Positions 33,091 through 42,478 of a DNA stretch of 64,000 nucleotides are shown one piece after another (within the stretch, counting starts at the first letter, position 1; every line of letters starts with the position of its first letter). The position numbers and the translations under genes were made by a program. The notes beneath the pieces were generated by a model, which was given only the letters and a program-made list of their open reading frames with translations, did no database searches and was not told the origin of the DNA. Location: the NCBI GenBank assembly GCA_027627705.1, contig CP091242.1:2688290-2752289 (forward strand), read 5' to 3'. Origin of the DNA: Hyphomonadaceae bacterium BL14 (GTDB lineage: Bacteria; Pseudomonadota; Alphaproteobacteria; Caulobacterales; Maricaulaceae).

Positions 33091-34088
33091 TTGCGCTGCC
33101 CTATCTTGTGTTTCTGGGCGATGCGGACCGCGAAGTCGGTGTGAAGACCGCCCAGGGCGTGCTGCACTGGCGCCCTGAACAGGTGGCGGGCCAGTTCCGT
33201 CTGCCGGGCTGCGAGCTGGATCTGGGCATTCCTGACATGGACTACGAGACGGCCGTGGCGGCGGGCGCGCGCACCGTGCTGATCGGCATAGCCAATCGCG
33301 GGGGGATTCTGCCCGAGCGCTGGATCGAGCCGCTGCGCCAGGCGCTGGAAGCCGGGCTCGACATCGCCAGCGGGCTGCATCAGCGCCTGAGCTCGTTTCC
33401 TGTTCTGAAGGAGACCGCCGACCGGCTGGGCCGCCAGCTCCACGATGTGCGCCACTGGTCCGGTCCTCCCATAAAGCTCGGCACCGGTGAGAAGCGGTCT
33501 GGCAAGCGCGTGCTGATGGCCGGCACCGACTGCAATATCGGCAAGAAATACACGGCGCTGGCGGTTGCACACGAGATGCAGGCCCGCGGTCTCAACGCCA
33601 CCTTCCGCGCCACCGGCCAGACCGGGGTGCTGATCGCAGGCCAGGGCGTCGCCATTGATGCGATCCCGGCGGATTTCGTGTCCGGCGCGGTGGAGATGCT
33701 CAGCCCGGCCAATGCCGAAGACCACTGGGATGTGATCGAGGGGCAGGCGAGCGTGCTGCATCCCTTCTTCGGTCAGGTCACGCTGGGTCTGGTGCTCGGC
33801 GCCCAGCCCGATGTTCTGATCCTCTGCCACGAAGCGGGGCGGACCCATATTCGCGGCATGCCCCACCGGCCCTTGCCGGGCCTCACCGACACGCTGGAGG
33901 CTCATCTCGCCGCCGCGCGGATCAACAATCCGCACGTGCGCGCCGCAGCAGTGAGCGTGAATACAGGTGCGCTGTCTCCCGAAGCGGCAGAAGCGGCGCT
34001 GGACGCGGCAAGGCGCGAGACCGGCCTGCCGGCGACCGACCCGGTGCGTCATGGGGCCGGCGTGCTGGTGGACGCGATTGTGAGCTGA
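33087..34088 (+). CDS. dgcN: D-glutamate N-acetyltransferase (DUF1611)
   Basis: The 333-residue DUF1611 protein has a central P-loop GTDCNIGKKYTALA, typical of the family, and an N-terminal domain with a DLGIPDMDY motif. DgcN acetylates D-glutamate, and the product goes to DgcA (described in marine bacteria). The ATGA overlap with dgcA points to a two-gene unit. It ends 10 bp from a convergent XRE gene. Confidence 0.85.
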   Translation: MIALPYLVFLGDADREVGVKTAQGVLHWRPEQVAGQFRLPGCELDLGIPDMDYETAVAAGARTVLIGIANRGGILPERWIEPLRQALEAGLDIASGLHQRLSSFPVLKETADRLGRQLHDVRHWSGPPIKLGTGEKRSGKRVLMAGTDCNIGKKYTALAVAHEMQARGLNATFRATGQTGVLIAGQGVAIDAIPADFVSGAVEMLSPANAEDHWDVIEGQASVLHPFFGQVTLGLVLGAQPDVLILCHEAGRTHIRGMPHRPLPGLTDTLEAHLAAARINNPHVRAAAVSVNTGALSPEAAEAALDAARRETGLPATDPVRHGAGVLVDAIVS

Positions 34089-34097
34089 CGCCGAGCC

Positions 34098-34352
34098 CTA
34101 TTGGTCGTCCGCGCCCTCCACGTCCAGCAAGTCACCAGGGCGGCAGTCCAGCGCGGCGCAGAGCCGGGCCAGCGTGTCAAAGCGCACGCCCTTCACCTTG
34201 CCCGATCTGAGCAGCGACAGATTGGCCTCGGTGATTCCGATCACGGCGGCCAGATCCTTCGCCTTCATCTTGCGCCGCGCCAGCATGATATCCAGCGTCA
34301 CCACGATGGCGGGCGGTTCGCCGCTTGGATCGGGCTCAGACAAAGGCATCAT
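34098..34352 (-). CDS. XRE-family transcriptional regulator
   Basis: An 84-residue helix-turn-helix protein: residues about 20-75 hold the KDLAAVIGITEANLSLLRSG turn and a FDTLARLCAALDCRPGDLL tail typical of Cro/C1-like short regulators. The start is one of two adjacent ATGs (34352 or 34349), both inside the 3' end of the DUF2975 gene. Such an HTH-DUF2975 pair is common in bacteria. It may autoregulate via the palindrome in the promoter at 34863-34890. Confidence 0.82.
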   Translation of the reverse strand: MMPLSEPDPSGEPPAIVVTLDIMLARRKMKAKDLAAVIGITEANLSLLRSGKVKGVRFDTLARLCAALDCRPGDLLDVEGADDQ

Positions 34353-34836
34353 GCTCGCTCTGCAGGGCGTGGGCGCGCTGCATGGCGTAGGCCATGGCCG
34401 TGGTGAATATGCCCCCGGCGGCGAGCGCCAGTCCGGCGGCATCGATATTGAAATCGATCCCGCGCGATGCCCCGCTGATCCAGTCCAGCAGGGTCGGCTG
34501 GATCACGATCACCGCTGCCGCCGCCCAGGCCAGCGCCTCGCCGAAGCTGCGGATGCGCCTGGCGTTCTGGGCTGAGAACATCTCGCCGCGTCCGTAGGCC
34601 GCGCCGAGGGCAGCCATGGCCGCCAGCCCGGTGATCAGGAAGAGCAGCGGCATGGCATCCACAAAGCCGAGCAAGACAGCATTGAGCATGCCCAGCGGTC
34701 CCTCCGCCCCCACAGGACCGGCCGAGACCCGCTCGGCGAGATGCATGGCGGAATGAATGAGGCAGAGCATGAGGGCGAGATAGCCGCCCACCTCCATTGC
34801 CCGTCCGAGAGTGCGCATTCGATTGTCAGCGGTCAT
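34336..34836 (-). CDS. DUF2975 family membrane protein
   Basis: A 166-residue protein with four predicted membrane helices, including LGMLNAVLLGFVDAMPLLFLITGL and IQPTLLDWISG, and the MFSAQNARRIRSFG basic loop usual for DUF2975. The function is not known; it may sense stress or membrane state with its regulator partner. The ATG at 34836 follows GGAG at 8 bp. It overlaps the XRE gene by 17 bp. Confidence 0.78.
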   Translation of the reverse strand: MTADNRMRTLGRAMEVGGYLALMLCLIHSAMHLAERVSAGPVGAEGPLGMLNAVLLGFVDAMPLLFLITGLAAMAALGAAYGRGEMFSAQNARRIRSFGEALAWAAAAVIVIQPTLLDWISGASRGIDFNIDAAGLALAAGGIFTTAMAYAMQRAHALQSEHDAFV

Positions 34837-34862
34837 GTGTCATCTCCAAAAGACCATGCCGT

Positions 34863-34890
34863 CTTATAACAAGAAATTTCTGTATGACAA
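34863..34890 (-). promoter_or_regulatory. Promoter of the DUF2975-XRE pair with palindromic operator
   Basis: On the minus strand TTGTCA (34890-34885), a 16 bp spacer and TATAAG (34868-34863) form a strong sigma70 pair, in an AT-rich island. A perfect 10 bp palindrome AGAAATTTCT (34872-34881) lies in the spacer, the right place for a repressor to block RNA polymerase. Autorepression by the XRE protein is inference. Confidence 0.6.
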
Positions 34891-34907
34891 TAATTTTTTA
34901 TCGCAAT

Positions 34908-35372
34908 TCAGTATTTTTCGTTAAGCCCCGGATTTCCTTGAACCCATTCGCCCAGCACCGCGCGCCAGCTTTCAGGCAGAGGTGCGGGCCGCCGGGTCTC
35001 GCGGTCGACATAGACATGGACGAAGAAGCCCTCAGCGATGGCCGTATCCTCACCGGCGCGGAAGATCGCCAGCTCGTAGCGCACCGAGCTTGTCCCGATG
35101 CGGGCCACCCTCACGCCAGCCTCCAGCGGCTCGGGGAAGGCGGCGGACGCGTGGTAGCGGCAGCCGGTCTCCACCACGAGGCCGATTGTCGCCCCGCCCG
35201 CGATATCGAGCAGGCCCGCCCGCGCCAGGCGCCGGTTCACCGCCGTGTCGAAGAAGGCGTAGAAGACCACGTTGTTCACATGGCCATAGGCGTCATTATC
35301 CGCCCAGCGCGTCTCGATGGGTTCGAAGACGGGGTAGTCGGCGCGGACGGGGCGGGCGGGACGCACGCTCAT
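34908..35372 (-). CDS. Acyl-CoA thioesterase (4HBT, hot-dog fold)
   Basis: The 154-residue hot-dog thioesterase shows [19 protein letters not shown]: the Asp of the DxxGHVNN loop is the family catalytic residue. It resembles YbgC/FcbC-type enzymes that cleave short or medium acyl-CoA. It overlaps the alcohol dehydrogenase gene by 4 bp and belongs to the same transcript. The in vivo acyl chain is not known. Confidence 0.85.
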   Translation of the reverse strand: MSVRPARPVRADYPVFEPIETRWADNDAYGHVNNVVFYAFFDTAVNRRLARAGLLDIAGGATIGLVVETGCRYHASAAFPEPLEAGVRVARIGTSSVRYELAIFRAGEDTAIAEGFFVHVYVDRETRRPAPLPESWRAVLGEWVQGNPGLNEKY

Positions 35373-36511
35373 AGAATCTCCTCGAACATCGCCACGATGG
35401 ACGCATAGTCCATGTCGCGCGGATTGTTGGGCAGCAGCCGGTCATTGGCCGCCACGTCTGCGGCCATGGCCGGGATATGATTGTGGCTGATGCCCAGCTC
35501 TGACAGGCGCCGTTCAATGCCCACCTCCGCCGCGATGCGGTCCATCTCCGCGATCAGGCCGTCGGAGGAGGCGTGCAGGCCCAGATGGGCGGCGATCTCT
35601 GCATAAAGCCGCTCCGCCGCTGGCGCATTGAAGCGTAGCACGGGCGGCAGCACGACGGCGTTCGACAGGCCATGGGGCACGTGGAACATCCCGCCCAGCG
35701 GATAGGCCATGGCATGCACGCCCGCGCACGGGCTGTTGGAGAAGGCCTGGCCGGCCAGCATGGCGCCCAGCAGCATGTCGCCGCGTGCTTCCCTGTCGGA
35801 CCCGTCCGCGCAGGCGCGCAGGATTGAACCGTGCAGTTTCTTCAGCGCCGCCAGCGCCAGCGCGTCGGACACCGGGTTCTTGGCGCGCCGGTTGGTGAAG
35901 GCCTCGATGGCGTGGACCATGGCGTCAATGCCGGTATAGGCAGTGGGGTGGCGCGGCAGGCCCAGTGTCAGGTCCGGATCCAGAATCGCCATGTCGGCAT
36001 AGAGCGGATCGGCCGCGATGCCGCGCTTGGATGTGGCGCCGGTGGTGAGGACGGCCACATTGGTCACCTCGCTGCCTGTACCCGCTGTGGTGGGCAGAAG
36101 GATCAGGGGCGGACGGCTCGCACGCACCTGCTGCACGCCATACATGTCCGACAGGGCCTGCTCACCCGACAGCAGCACGGCGACCACTTTGGCGGTGTCC
36201 ATAGGGCTGCCGCCGCCAAAGCCGATCACCGCCTGGGCTCCGAAATCACGTCCGGCCTGAACCGCGTCAAACACCGTCTGCTCGGGCGGGTCGGGAATGA
36301 TCTGGTCATGGACCAGCACGTCCAGCCCGGCCTCGGCCAGTCCCGCCAGCGCGCCGTCGCACAGGCCCGCGCTGCGCACGCCGGCATCGGTGACGAACAG
36401 AATGCGCCGGGCGCCCTTGAGTGCGGGGGCCGCGGTGTCAGCCAGGCGCGCGCTGGCACCGGGTTCAAACAGGATGTGCGGCACGGTCTTGAAGGCGAAG
36501 GCGGTGGTCAT
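35369..36511 (-). CDS. Iron-containing alcohol dehydrogenase
   Basis: The 380-residue group III alcohol dehydrogenase has the [12 protein letters not shown] cofactor loop, the [11 protein letters not shown] motif, and Fe ligands in HAIEAF and the [21 protein letters not shown] region. The ATG at 36511 was chosen because further upstream residues are Arg/Pro-rich and unlike the family. The substrate (alcohol or aldehyde) is unclear. It is divergent from phhA (89 bp between starts). Confidence 0.9.
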   Translation of the reverse strand: MTTAFAFKTVPHILFEPGASARLADTAAPALKGARRILFVTDAGVRSAGLCDGALAGLAEAGLDVLVHDQIIPDPPEQTVFDAVQAGRDFGAQAVIGFGGGSPMDTAKVVAVLLSGEQALSDMYGVQQVRASRPPLILLPTTAGTGSEVTNVAVLTTGATSKRGIAADPLYADMAILDPDLTLGLPRHPTAYTGIDAMVHAIEAFTNRRAKNPVSDALALAALKKLHGSILRACADGSDREARGDMLLGAMLAGQAFSNSPCAGVHAMAYPLGGMFHVPHGLSNAVVLPPVLRFNAPAAERLYAEIAAHLGLHASSDGLIAEMDRIAAEVGIERRLSELGISHNHIPAMAADVAANDRLLPNNPRDMDYASIVAMFEEIL

Positions 36512-36600
36512 GGGGCGCTCCTGGCAACGGCGCCCGTTTCTGGCAGGCACCCGCGCGCCCATGCTAGAAGGAGGCGGATACGCAGGACAAGGTTCAAGCC

Positions 36601-37728
36601 ATGGCCGACGACATCGCGCACCACGCGCGCGCCCAGTCCATTCCGGGCATGGGGGACGCATATTTCGATCCGCTGCTGCAGGATGCCGGCGAAGGGCTTG
36701 AGGGCCCCGGCGGTGCCATGCACCGCTATGCCAGGCGCCCTGATGGCTACACGCTGGGGGCTGACGACTTCGATACGGACAGCTGGCTGCTGGCCCGCCA
36801 GCCGCGCTATACCGACGCCGAACATCACCGCTGGCGGCTCCTGTTCGAGAACCAGCGCAAAATGCTGCCCGGCCGGGCCTGCAGCGACTTCATGAAGGGC
36901 TTCAATGCTCTTGAAGGGGCCATGAAGGACGGCATCCCCGAATTTGCGGCGCTGAACAAGGTGCTGGAGCCGGCCACGGGCTGGACCGTGGTGGCGGTGC
37001 CCGAACTGATCCCAGACAACGTCTTCTTCTGGCATCTGGAGAACCGGCGCTTTCCCGCCGGCACCTTCATCCGCGGCGGCAAGCCCAAGACATCCAGAGT
37101 GCGCAAAGCCAATGAGGGGCGCGCGCCCGAGCACATCGCCTATGAACGGGTGGAGGATGACCTCTTCTATCTGCAGGAGCCGGACATTTTCCACGACGTG
37201 TTCGGCCATGTACCCATGCTCATGGATCCGTTCTTCGCCGACTATATCGCCGCCTATGGCAAGGGCGGGCGGCGCGCCATCGAGCATAACCGGCTGAAGA
37301 ATTTCGGTGCCATCTACTGGTACACGGTCGAGTTCGGCCTGATCCAGGAAGCTGACGGCCTGCGCATCTATGGCGCGGGCATTTTGTCCTCGCCGGACGA
37401 GACATTGTTCTCGCTCTACTCCGACAGCCCGCACCGCATTGCGCTCAATGTCGACCGGGTGATGCGCACCGACTATGTGATCAGCGATTTCCAGGACACG
37501 TATTTCGTCATCGACTCGCTTGAAGCCCTGCACAAGGCCACAGCCGGGCGCGATTTCGGGCCGATCTACCAGCGCCTGCCCGCCGGCTTCACCTACGCCA
37601 CCACCGCGCTTCTGGACACCGATACCGTCGTCCATGCGGGCACGCAGGAATACAAGTTCAATGGCGGCAAGGGCAAACCGCGCGCCATGGAACACATGAC
37701 CGCCCTGCGCGATGCGCACGGGCGCTGA
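36601..37728 (+). CDS. phhA: Phenylalanine 4-monooxygenase
   Basis: The 375-residue non-haem iron enzyme hydroxylates phenylalanine to tyrosine with tetrahydropterin. The iron ligands are His198 and His203 (HDVFGHVP) and Glu244 (YTVEFGL). It is longer than typical bacterial PhhA (about 260-300 residues), with about 80 extra residues past the catalytic core that end in EYKFNGGKGKPRAMEHM. No pterin dehydratase gene is near. It lies 8 bp before thiE. Confidence 0.93.
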   Translation: MADDIAHHARAQSIPGMGDAYFDPLLQDAGEGLEGPGGAMHRYARRPDGYTLGADDFDTDSWLLARQPRYTDAEHHRWRLLFENQRKMLPGRACSDFMKGFNALEGAMKDGIPEFAALNKVLEPATGWTVVAVPELIPDNVFFWHLENRRFPAGTFIRGGKPKTSRVRKANEGRAPEHIAYERVEDDLFYLQEPDIFHDVFGHVPMLMDPFFADYIAAYGKGGRRAIEHNRLKNFGAIYWYTVEFGLIQEADGLRIYGAGILSSPDETLFSLYSDSPHRIALNVDRVMRTDYVISDFQDTYFVIDSLEALHKATAGRDFGPIYQRLPAGFTYATTALLDTDTVVHAGTQEYKFNGGKGKPRAMEHMTALRDAHGR

Positions 37729-37736
37729 TCTGATCG

Positions 37737-38348
37737 ATGGCCGAGCTTTACCTCCTCACCCCGCCGCGCATTGACGCCGGTTTTGAAATGCTGCTGACGC
37801 GCACCCTGGATGCCGGGCGTGTTGCGGCGCTGCAGATCCGGCTGAAAGATCATGCGCCGGGCGATATCCGGACCCTGGCCCCGGGCCTGATCGCGGCGGC
37901 GCGGGCGCGCGGCGTCACGGTGATCCTCAATGATGATCCTGCTCTGGCCGCCGAGCTGGGCTGTGACGGGGTACATGTGGGGCAGGAGGATGCCAGCTAC
38001 GCACTGGCGCGCGCAGCCATGGGCCCGAAAGGGCTGGTGGGCGTGACCTGTCATGACAGCCGTCATCTGGCCATGGTCGCGGGCGAGCGCGGGGCCGACT
38101 ATGTCGCCTTCGGCTCGGTCTACCCGACCGCCACGAAAACGCCCAAGACATCCGCACCTTTGGAGCTGATCAGCTGGTGGCGCGAGCTGTTCGAACTGCC
38201 CTGCGTCGCCATTGGCGGCATCACGCCAGACAACGCCGCCCCGGTTATCGATGCCGGTGCCGATTACATCGCAGTGTGCGCCGGAGTGTGGTCGCACCCG
38301 AAAGGACCTGAACACGCATGCGCGGCTGTCTCAAGATTGCTGGACTGA
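37737..38348 (+). CDS. thiE: Thiamine-phosphate synthase
   Basis: The 203-residue TIM-barrel enzyme joins HMP-PP and HET-P to make thiamine phosphate. It shows [32 protein letters not shown], a GVTCHDSR loop, [13 protein letters not shown] (phosphate-binding) and [10 protein letters not shown]. The start is 8 bp after phhA; no THI riboswitch fits in that space. Other thiamine genes are absent. It overlaps the Sel1 gene by 31 bp. Confidence 0.94.
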   Translation: MAELYLLTPPRIDAGFEMLLTRTLDAGRVAALQIRLKDHAPGDIRTLAPGLIAAARARGVTVILNDDPALAAELGCDGVHVGQEDASYALARAAMGPKGLVGVTCHDSRHLAMVAGERGADYVAFGSVYPTATKTPKTSAPLELISWWRELFELPCVAIGGITPDNAAPVIDAGADYIAVCAGVWSHPKGPEHACAAVSRLLD

Positions 38349-39454
38349 TCCTGGCCACAGGCCTTGCTTGTGCGGGTGCTTCTTCTGCGCGGGGCGACGC
38401 GGCTCCGGCCTTGCCGCCGGGCCTGTCGGATCTGATCGAGCGCGACCGCAGCGCCGATCCGGTGGAGGGGCGCTCGCTCACCAATGACGCCATGGCCAGT
38501 GCCTCGGGCGCCTATATGATCGGCGATTACGATATGGCGCTCTTGCATGCCCAGCGGGCGGCGGCGGGCGGTGAACCGCGCGGGGCGACGCTGGCGGGTC
38601 ATATTCTTCTGCACGGGCTCAGCGGCGAGCCGGACGAGGCGGGCGCGGTGCGCTGGCTGCGACGGGCGGCGGACCTGAACGAGCCGGATGCGCTGATCAT
38701 CCTCGCGCGTCTGGCCGAAGCCGGCCGCGCAGGCCTGGCTCCCTGGCAGGCGCGCGAGTATTTCTCCCGCGCGGCTGAAGCCGGTGATGGCCGCGCCGCC
38801 CATGAATACGGCCTCTATCTGATGGAGCGCACCGATCCAGGCGCGGCCTCAACTGCGCTGGACTGGCTGCGCCTGGCTGCCGAAAGCGGGCACACCCAGT
38901 CCTATGCCGATTATGCCTACGCGCTGGGTGAATGGCCGCACGGGCCACGCGACCTCACGCAGGCGCGCCAATGGTATGAGCGAGCGGGCGAGGCGGGCCT
39001 GGCGTTCGGTTCCTTGATGGCCGGGACCATGCATCTGGCGGACGAAGGCGCGGATGCTGATCCCGAACGCGGGGCGCAGCTGGTGCGCGTAGCGGCCGAA
39101 AGCGGCCTGATCCCCGCCATGGGACAGTATGCGCTTTTGCTGTTCCAGGGTGCGCCGGGCCTGGCTGCCGACCCGGTCAATGCCGCCCACTGGGCGCACC
39201 AGGGCGCGCAGCGGGGCGATCCTGAAAGTCAGTTCCTCTACGCCTATGCGCTGGCTGTCGGCGACGGGACCGCGCGCGATCTGGAAGGCGCGTATGTCTG
39301 GGCGGTGCGCGCAGGGCTGACCCGCGACGGCGAGATGGCCGATGACCCTGACCGCGCGCAGCTGGAGGCGGCGCTGGCGCGGGCATTGGACCCAGAAACC
39401 ATTGGACGCCTGCGGGTGCGCGCCGCCCTGCAGCCGGAGACCCGTCCGCGCTGA
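38318..39454 (+). CDS. Periplasmic Sel1-repeat protein
   Basis: The 378-residue protein begins with a signal peptide ([21 protein letters not shown]) and then has Sel1-type alpha repeats: A-x-x-W-x-x-x-A-A pairs such as [25 protein letters not shown] and [22 protein letters not shown]. Such repeats mediate protein contacts in the periplasm. The ATG at 38318 follows AAAGGA at 10 bp and overlaps thiE. Function is not known. Confidence 0.83.
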   Translation: MRGCLKIAGLILATGLACAGASSARGDAAPALPPGLSDLIERDRSADPVEGRSLTNDAMASASGAYMIGDYDMALLHAQRAAAGGEPRGATLAGHILLHGLSGEPDEAGAVRWLRRAADLNEPDALIILARLAEAGRAGLAPWQAREYFSRAAEAGDGRAAHEYGLYLMERTDPGAASTALDWLRLAAESGHTQSYADYAYALGEWPHGPRDLTQARQWYERAGEAGLAFGSLMAGTMHLADEGADADPERGAQLVRVAAESGLIPAMGQYALLLFQGAPGLAADPVNAAHWAHQGAQRGDPESQFLYAYALAVGDGTARDLEGAYVWAVRAGLTRDGEMADDPDRAQLEAALARALDPETIGRLRVRAALQPETRPR

Positions 39455-39467
39455 GGCGTCAGGGTGT

Positions 39468-40094
39468 TCACCCCGCCCGCCGCGCCTCCACAATCACGAT
39501 TGCCGCGCGGATGGCTTCGTCCTGGGTGAGCTCGCTGGTGTCCAGTTCGACCGCGTCATCGGCTTTCATCATCGGGGCATCAGCGCGGCTGGCGTCGCGC
39601 GCGTCGCGCTGGCGCAACTGATCAAGCACCTGATCAAAGCCGATCTGCTCGCCGCGATTGATGAGCTCGGCATGGCGCCGGCCGGCGCGCACATCGGCGC
39701 TGGCGGTGACGAAGAGTTTCACATGGGCATGCGGCGCGATCACCGTGCCGATATCGCGCCCGTCCAGCACCGCGCCGCCGGGCTTGTCTGCGAACGTGCG
39801 TTGAAGGTCCAGAAGCGCCGCGCGCACGCCAGGATGGGCTGACACAATGCTGGCGCTGACCCCCGCCCCGGCGGTGCGGATGCGGGTCTCGTCAATGGCG
39901 TTGAAGTCCAGCGCGCGCGCCGCGGCTTCGGCGGCGGCGGCGTCCTCAGGCTGGGCGCCCGCATCGGCGACGGCCACCGCCACCGCGCGGTAGAGCGTGC
40001 CGGTGTCCAGATGAGGCAAACCGAAATGGGCCGCCAAGGCGCGGGCAATGGTGCCTTTGCCCGAGGCCAGCGGCCCGTCGACAGCGATGATCAT
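39468..40094 (-). CDS. cmk: Cytidylate kinase
   Basis: The 208-residue P-loop kinase phosphorylates CMP and dCMP. The loop [15 protein letters not shown], the [10 protein letters not shown] motif and the DGRDIGTVI motif are diagnostic of Cmk. The ATG at 40094 follows GGAGGGG at 9 bp; an earlier start (40112) would add six residues. It faces the Sel1 gene and lies 27 bp after yebC on the same strand. Confidence 0.96.
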   Translation of the reverse strand: MIIAVDGPLASGKGTIARALAAHFGLPHLDTGTLYRAVAVAVADAGAQPEDAAAAEAAARALDFNAIDETRIRTAGAGVSASIVSAHPGVRAALLDLQRTFADKPGGAVLDGRDIGTVIAPHAHVKLFVTASADVRAGRRHAELINRGEQIGFDQVLDQLRQRDARDASRADAPMMKADDAVELDTSELTQDEAIRAAIVIVEARRAG

Positions 40095-40121
40095 GGCGTG
40101 AAGCCCCTCCAAAGGGACCGG

Positions 40122-40895
40122 TCAGGAGGCGAGCTTGTCCATCTCCGCATCGGAAATATCGAAATTGGCAAACACTTCGCTCACATCGTCGAGGTCTTCC
40201 AGCGCTTCCATGAGCTTCATCAGGGTGTCAGCCTTTTCGCCATCGACTTCGATGAGGTTTTGCGGCTTCCAGATGATATTGGCCGATTTGGCTTCGCCGA
40301 AGCTTGCCTGCAGCGCGGCCGAGACTTCGGCCAGATCCTCGCGGGCGCACAGAATAACGTGCTCGCGCCCCGGCTCGCCGTCATCATCGGTGACGTCTTC
40401 CTGGGTCACGTCCTCGGCGCCGGCCTCGATCGCGGCCTCCAGCATGGCGTCCTCGCCGGCCACCGAAGCCGGGAAGCGGATCTCGCCCAGCTGGTCGAAC
40501 ATGAAGGACACCGAGCCGGTTTCACCCAGATTGCCGCCATTGCGCGAAAACGCCGAGCGCACTTCCGAGGCCGCGCGGTTGCGGTTGTCGGTGGCGGCCT
40601 CGACGATGAGGCCGATCCCGCCAGGGCCGAAGCCCTCATAGCGGATTTCGAAATACTCCTCGACGTCGCCGCCCTGGCCCTTTTTGATTGCCCGCTCGAT
40701 ATTATCCTTAGGCATGGACTGGCCCTTGGCGTTGGCCACAGCCAGACGCAGGCGCGGGTTCATGTCCGGATCGGCCCCGCCCATTTTCGAGGCGATGGTG
40801 ATTTCCTTGGACAGCTTGGTGAACAGCTTGGCGCGGGCCTTGTCCTGGCGGCCTTTGCGGTGCTGGATATTGGCCCATTTGGAGTGGCCGGCCAT
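40122..40895 (-). CDS. yebC: YebC/PmpR family regulatory protein
   Basis: The 257-residue protein starts [18 protein letters not shown], the family signature, and continues with [14 protein letters not shown] and YEGFGPGGI. YebC proteins bind DNA or help ribosomes with difficult sequences, depending on the group. Length is typical (about 240-250). It precedes cmk by 27 bp on the same strand. Confidence 0.95.
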   Translation of the reverse strand: MAGHSKWANIQHRKGRQDKARAKLFTKLSKEITIASKMGGADPDMNPRLRLAVANAKGQSMPKDNIERAIKKGQGGDVEEYFEIRYEGFGPGGIGLIVEAATDNRNRAASEVRSAFSRNGGNLGETGSVSFMFDQLGEIRFPASVAGEDAMLEAAIEAGAEDVTQEDVTDDDGEPGREHVILCAREDLAEVSAALQASFGEAKSANIIWKPQNLIEVDGEKADTLMKLMEALEDLDDVSEVFANFDISDAEMDKLAS

Positions 40896-41063
40896 GAGAA
40901 TGCCTCCGCAACAGAATGTCTGGCGCGCCGGGGCCGGGCCCGGACGCAAGACGCGCCTTCTAACCTATCCCCGGGCGTCCGGCAAAGGGGGCGGCGCCCT
41001 TGGCGGGGCAGCATGGTTCGTGGCAAGGACTGAAGCGCCTGTTTTGTGCACGAGGCCCCACCC

Positions 41064-41840
41064 ATGTCCGTCATCGCCGTCATCCCCGCCCGCTACGGCT
41101 CGACCCGGTTTCCCGGCAAGCCGCTCCACGCGATTGCTGGCGTTCCCATGGTGGAGCGGGTGCGGCGGCTGGCTGACGCGGCTGGATCCGTGGACCGGGT
41201 GCTGGTTGCGACCGATGATGAGCGTATCGCCGACTCAGTCCACGGGTTCGGCGGCGAAGCGGTGATGACGCCCGAAGCCTGCCGCAATGGCACCGAGCGC
41301 GCCTATGAGGCGGTGAAGGCCTTCGCCAGGCCCGACGATGTGATTGTGAACCTTCAGGGTGATGCGCCACTGACCCCGCCCTGGGTGATCGAGGCGGCCG
41401 CTGCTGCCATGGCGGCGGAGCCCGGCCTTCAACTCGCCACGCCCGCCGTGGCGCTCAGCGATGGGGCGTATGACAAGCTCGCCGAGGCCAAGGCGCGCGG
41501 CGAGGTTGGCGGCACCAGTGTGGTGTTCGATCACGCCATGAATGCATTGTATTTCTCCAAGGCCATCATCCCCTTCCGGCGCCACCGCGACGCGGCGCGG
41601 ATCTACAAGCATATCGGATTGTATGCCTATCGGTTCGCCGCACTGGAAAAACTGGTGGCGCTGGAGCCCGGCCCGCTGGAGCTGGCCGAGAGCCTGGAGC
41701 AGCTGCGCGCGCTGGAGAACGGGATTCCGATCCGCGTGGTGCTTACCGATTATCGTGGACGCACGCCCTGGTCCGTGGACTCGCCGCGCGACGCCGAGAT
41801 CGCGGCGCAGATCATCGCGGCTGAAGGCGAGATCGTGTGA
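41064..41840 (+). CDS. kdsB: 3-deoxy-manno-octulosonate cytidylyltransferase
   Basis: The 258-residue enzyme activates Kdo as CMP-Kdo for lipid A inner core. It shows VIPARYGSTRFPGKPL at the N-terminus, VATDDERI, VNLQGDAPL and the HIGLYAYR motif, as in KdsB. The ATG at 41064 follows a GTG at 41046 that would add six residues without a family match. The stop overlaps the next start (TGATG). Confidence 0.95.
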   Translation: MSVIAVIPARYGSTRFPGKPLHAIAGVPMVERVRRLADAAGSVDRVLVATDDERIADSVHGFGGEAVMTPEACRNGTERAYEAVKAFARPDDVIVNLQGDAPLTPPWVIEAAAAAMAAEPGLQLATPAVALSDGAYDKLAEAKARGEVGGTSVVFDHAMNALYFSKAIIPFRRHRDAARIYKHIGLYAYRFAALEKLVALEPGPLELAESLEQLRALENGIPIRVVLTDYRGRTPWSVDSPRDAEIAAQIIAAEGEIV

Positions 41841-42478
41841 TGCGGCTCATTCTTGCCCGGCATGGCAATACGTTTGACGCGGGCGAGACGCCGGTCTGGG
41901 TCGGCGCACGCGAAGACCTGCCGCTGACCGCCAGGGGCAAGGACCAGTCGCGCGCCGTCGGAGCGGCGCTGAGATCATCAGCGATTCTCCCGGCGCGGAT
42001 TATCGCAGGCCCGCTCAAGCGTACCCGGGAGGGGGCGGCGCTGGCCGCGAAGGCGTGCGGGTTCTCTGGCGAGGTGGAGATCGACACCCGTCTCAGGGAA
42101 ATCGACTACGGAACCTGGGGCGGGCGCAGCGATGCGGACATTGCCGCCGAGTGGGGCGCCGATGCCATCGACGCCTGGCGCGAGCGCAGCATCGTCCCCG
42201 ATGGCGCAGGCTGGTCGCCAGACCCGGAGACACTTCAGTCCCATGCGCGCCACGTGCTGGACGCCATCGGTCACGATCCGCGCGGCGATGTTCTCGTGAT
42301 CAGCTCCAATGGCGTGTTGCGCTATTTCCACCGCATGATCGCGGGCGCGCTTGCGCCGCCGGAGGACGCCAAGGTGAAGACCGGCCATATGGGCGTGGCG
42401 CGGCTGACCGCCGGGGTCTGGCAGCTTGAGTTCTGGAATCTCGCGCCGCAAGACGCGCGCGAGGCGCTACTGTCATGA
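41840..42478 (+). CDS. Histidine phosphatase family protein
   Basis: The 212-residue protein begins with MRLILARHGNT, the RHG catalytic motif with the phosphoacceptor His, then GPLKRTREGA and the LREIDYGTWGG loop with the acid Glu/Asp. The family includes phosphoglycerate mutases and alpha-ribazole phosphatases; the substrate here is not settled. The ATG at 41840 shares bases with the kdsB stop. It overlaps the O-antigen ligase gene by 4 bp (ATGA), so the three genes are one unit. Confidence 0.85.
   Translation: MRLILARHGNTFDAGETPVWVGAREDLPLTARGKDQSRAVGAALRSSAILPARIIAGPLKRTREGAALAAKACGFSGEVEIDTRLREIDYGTWGGRSDADIAAEWGADAIDAWRERSIVPDGAGWSPDPETLQSHARHVLDAIGHDPRGDVLVISSNGVLRYFHRMIAGALAPPEDAKVKTGHMGVARLTAGVWQLEFWNLAPQDAREALLS

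Noticed and set aside
37729..37736. THI-box riboswitch before thiE
   Set aside because: Only 8 bp separate phhA and thiE; there is no room and no match.
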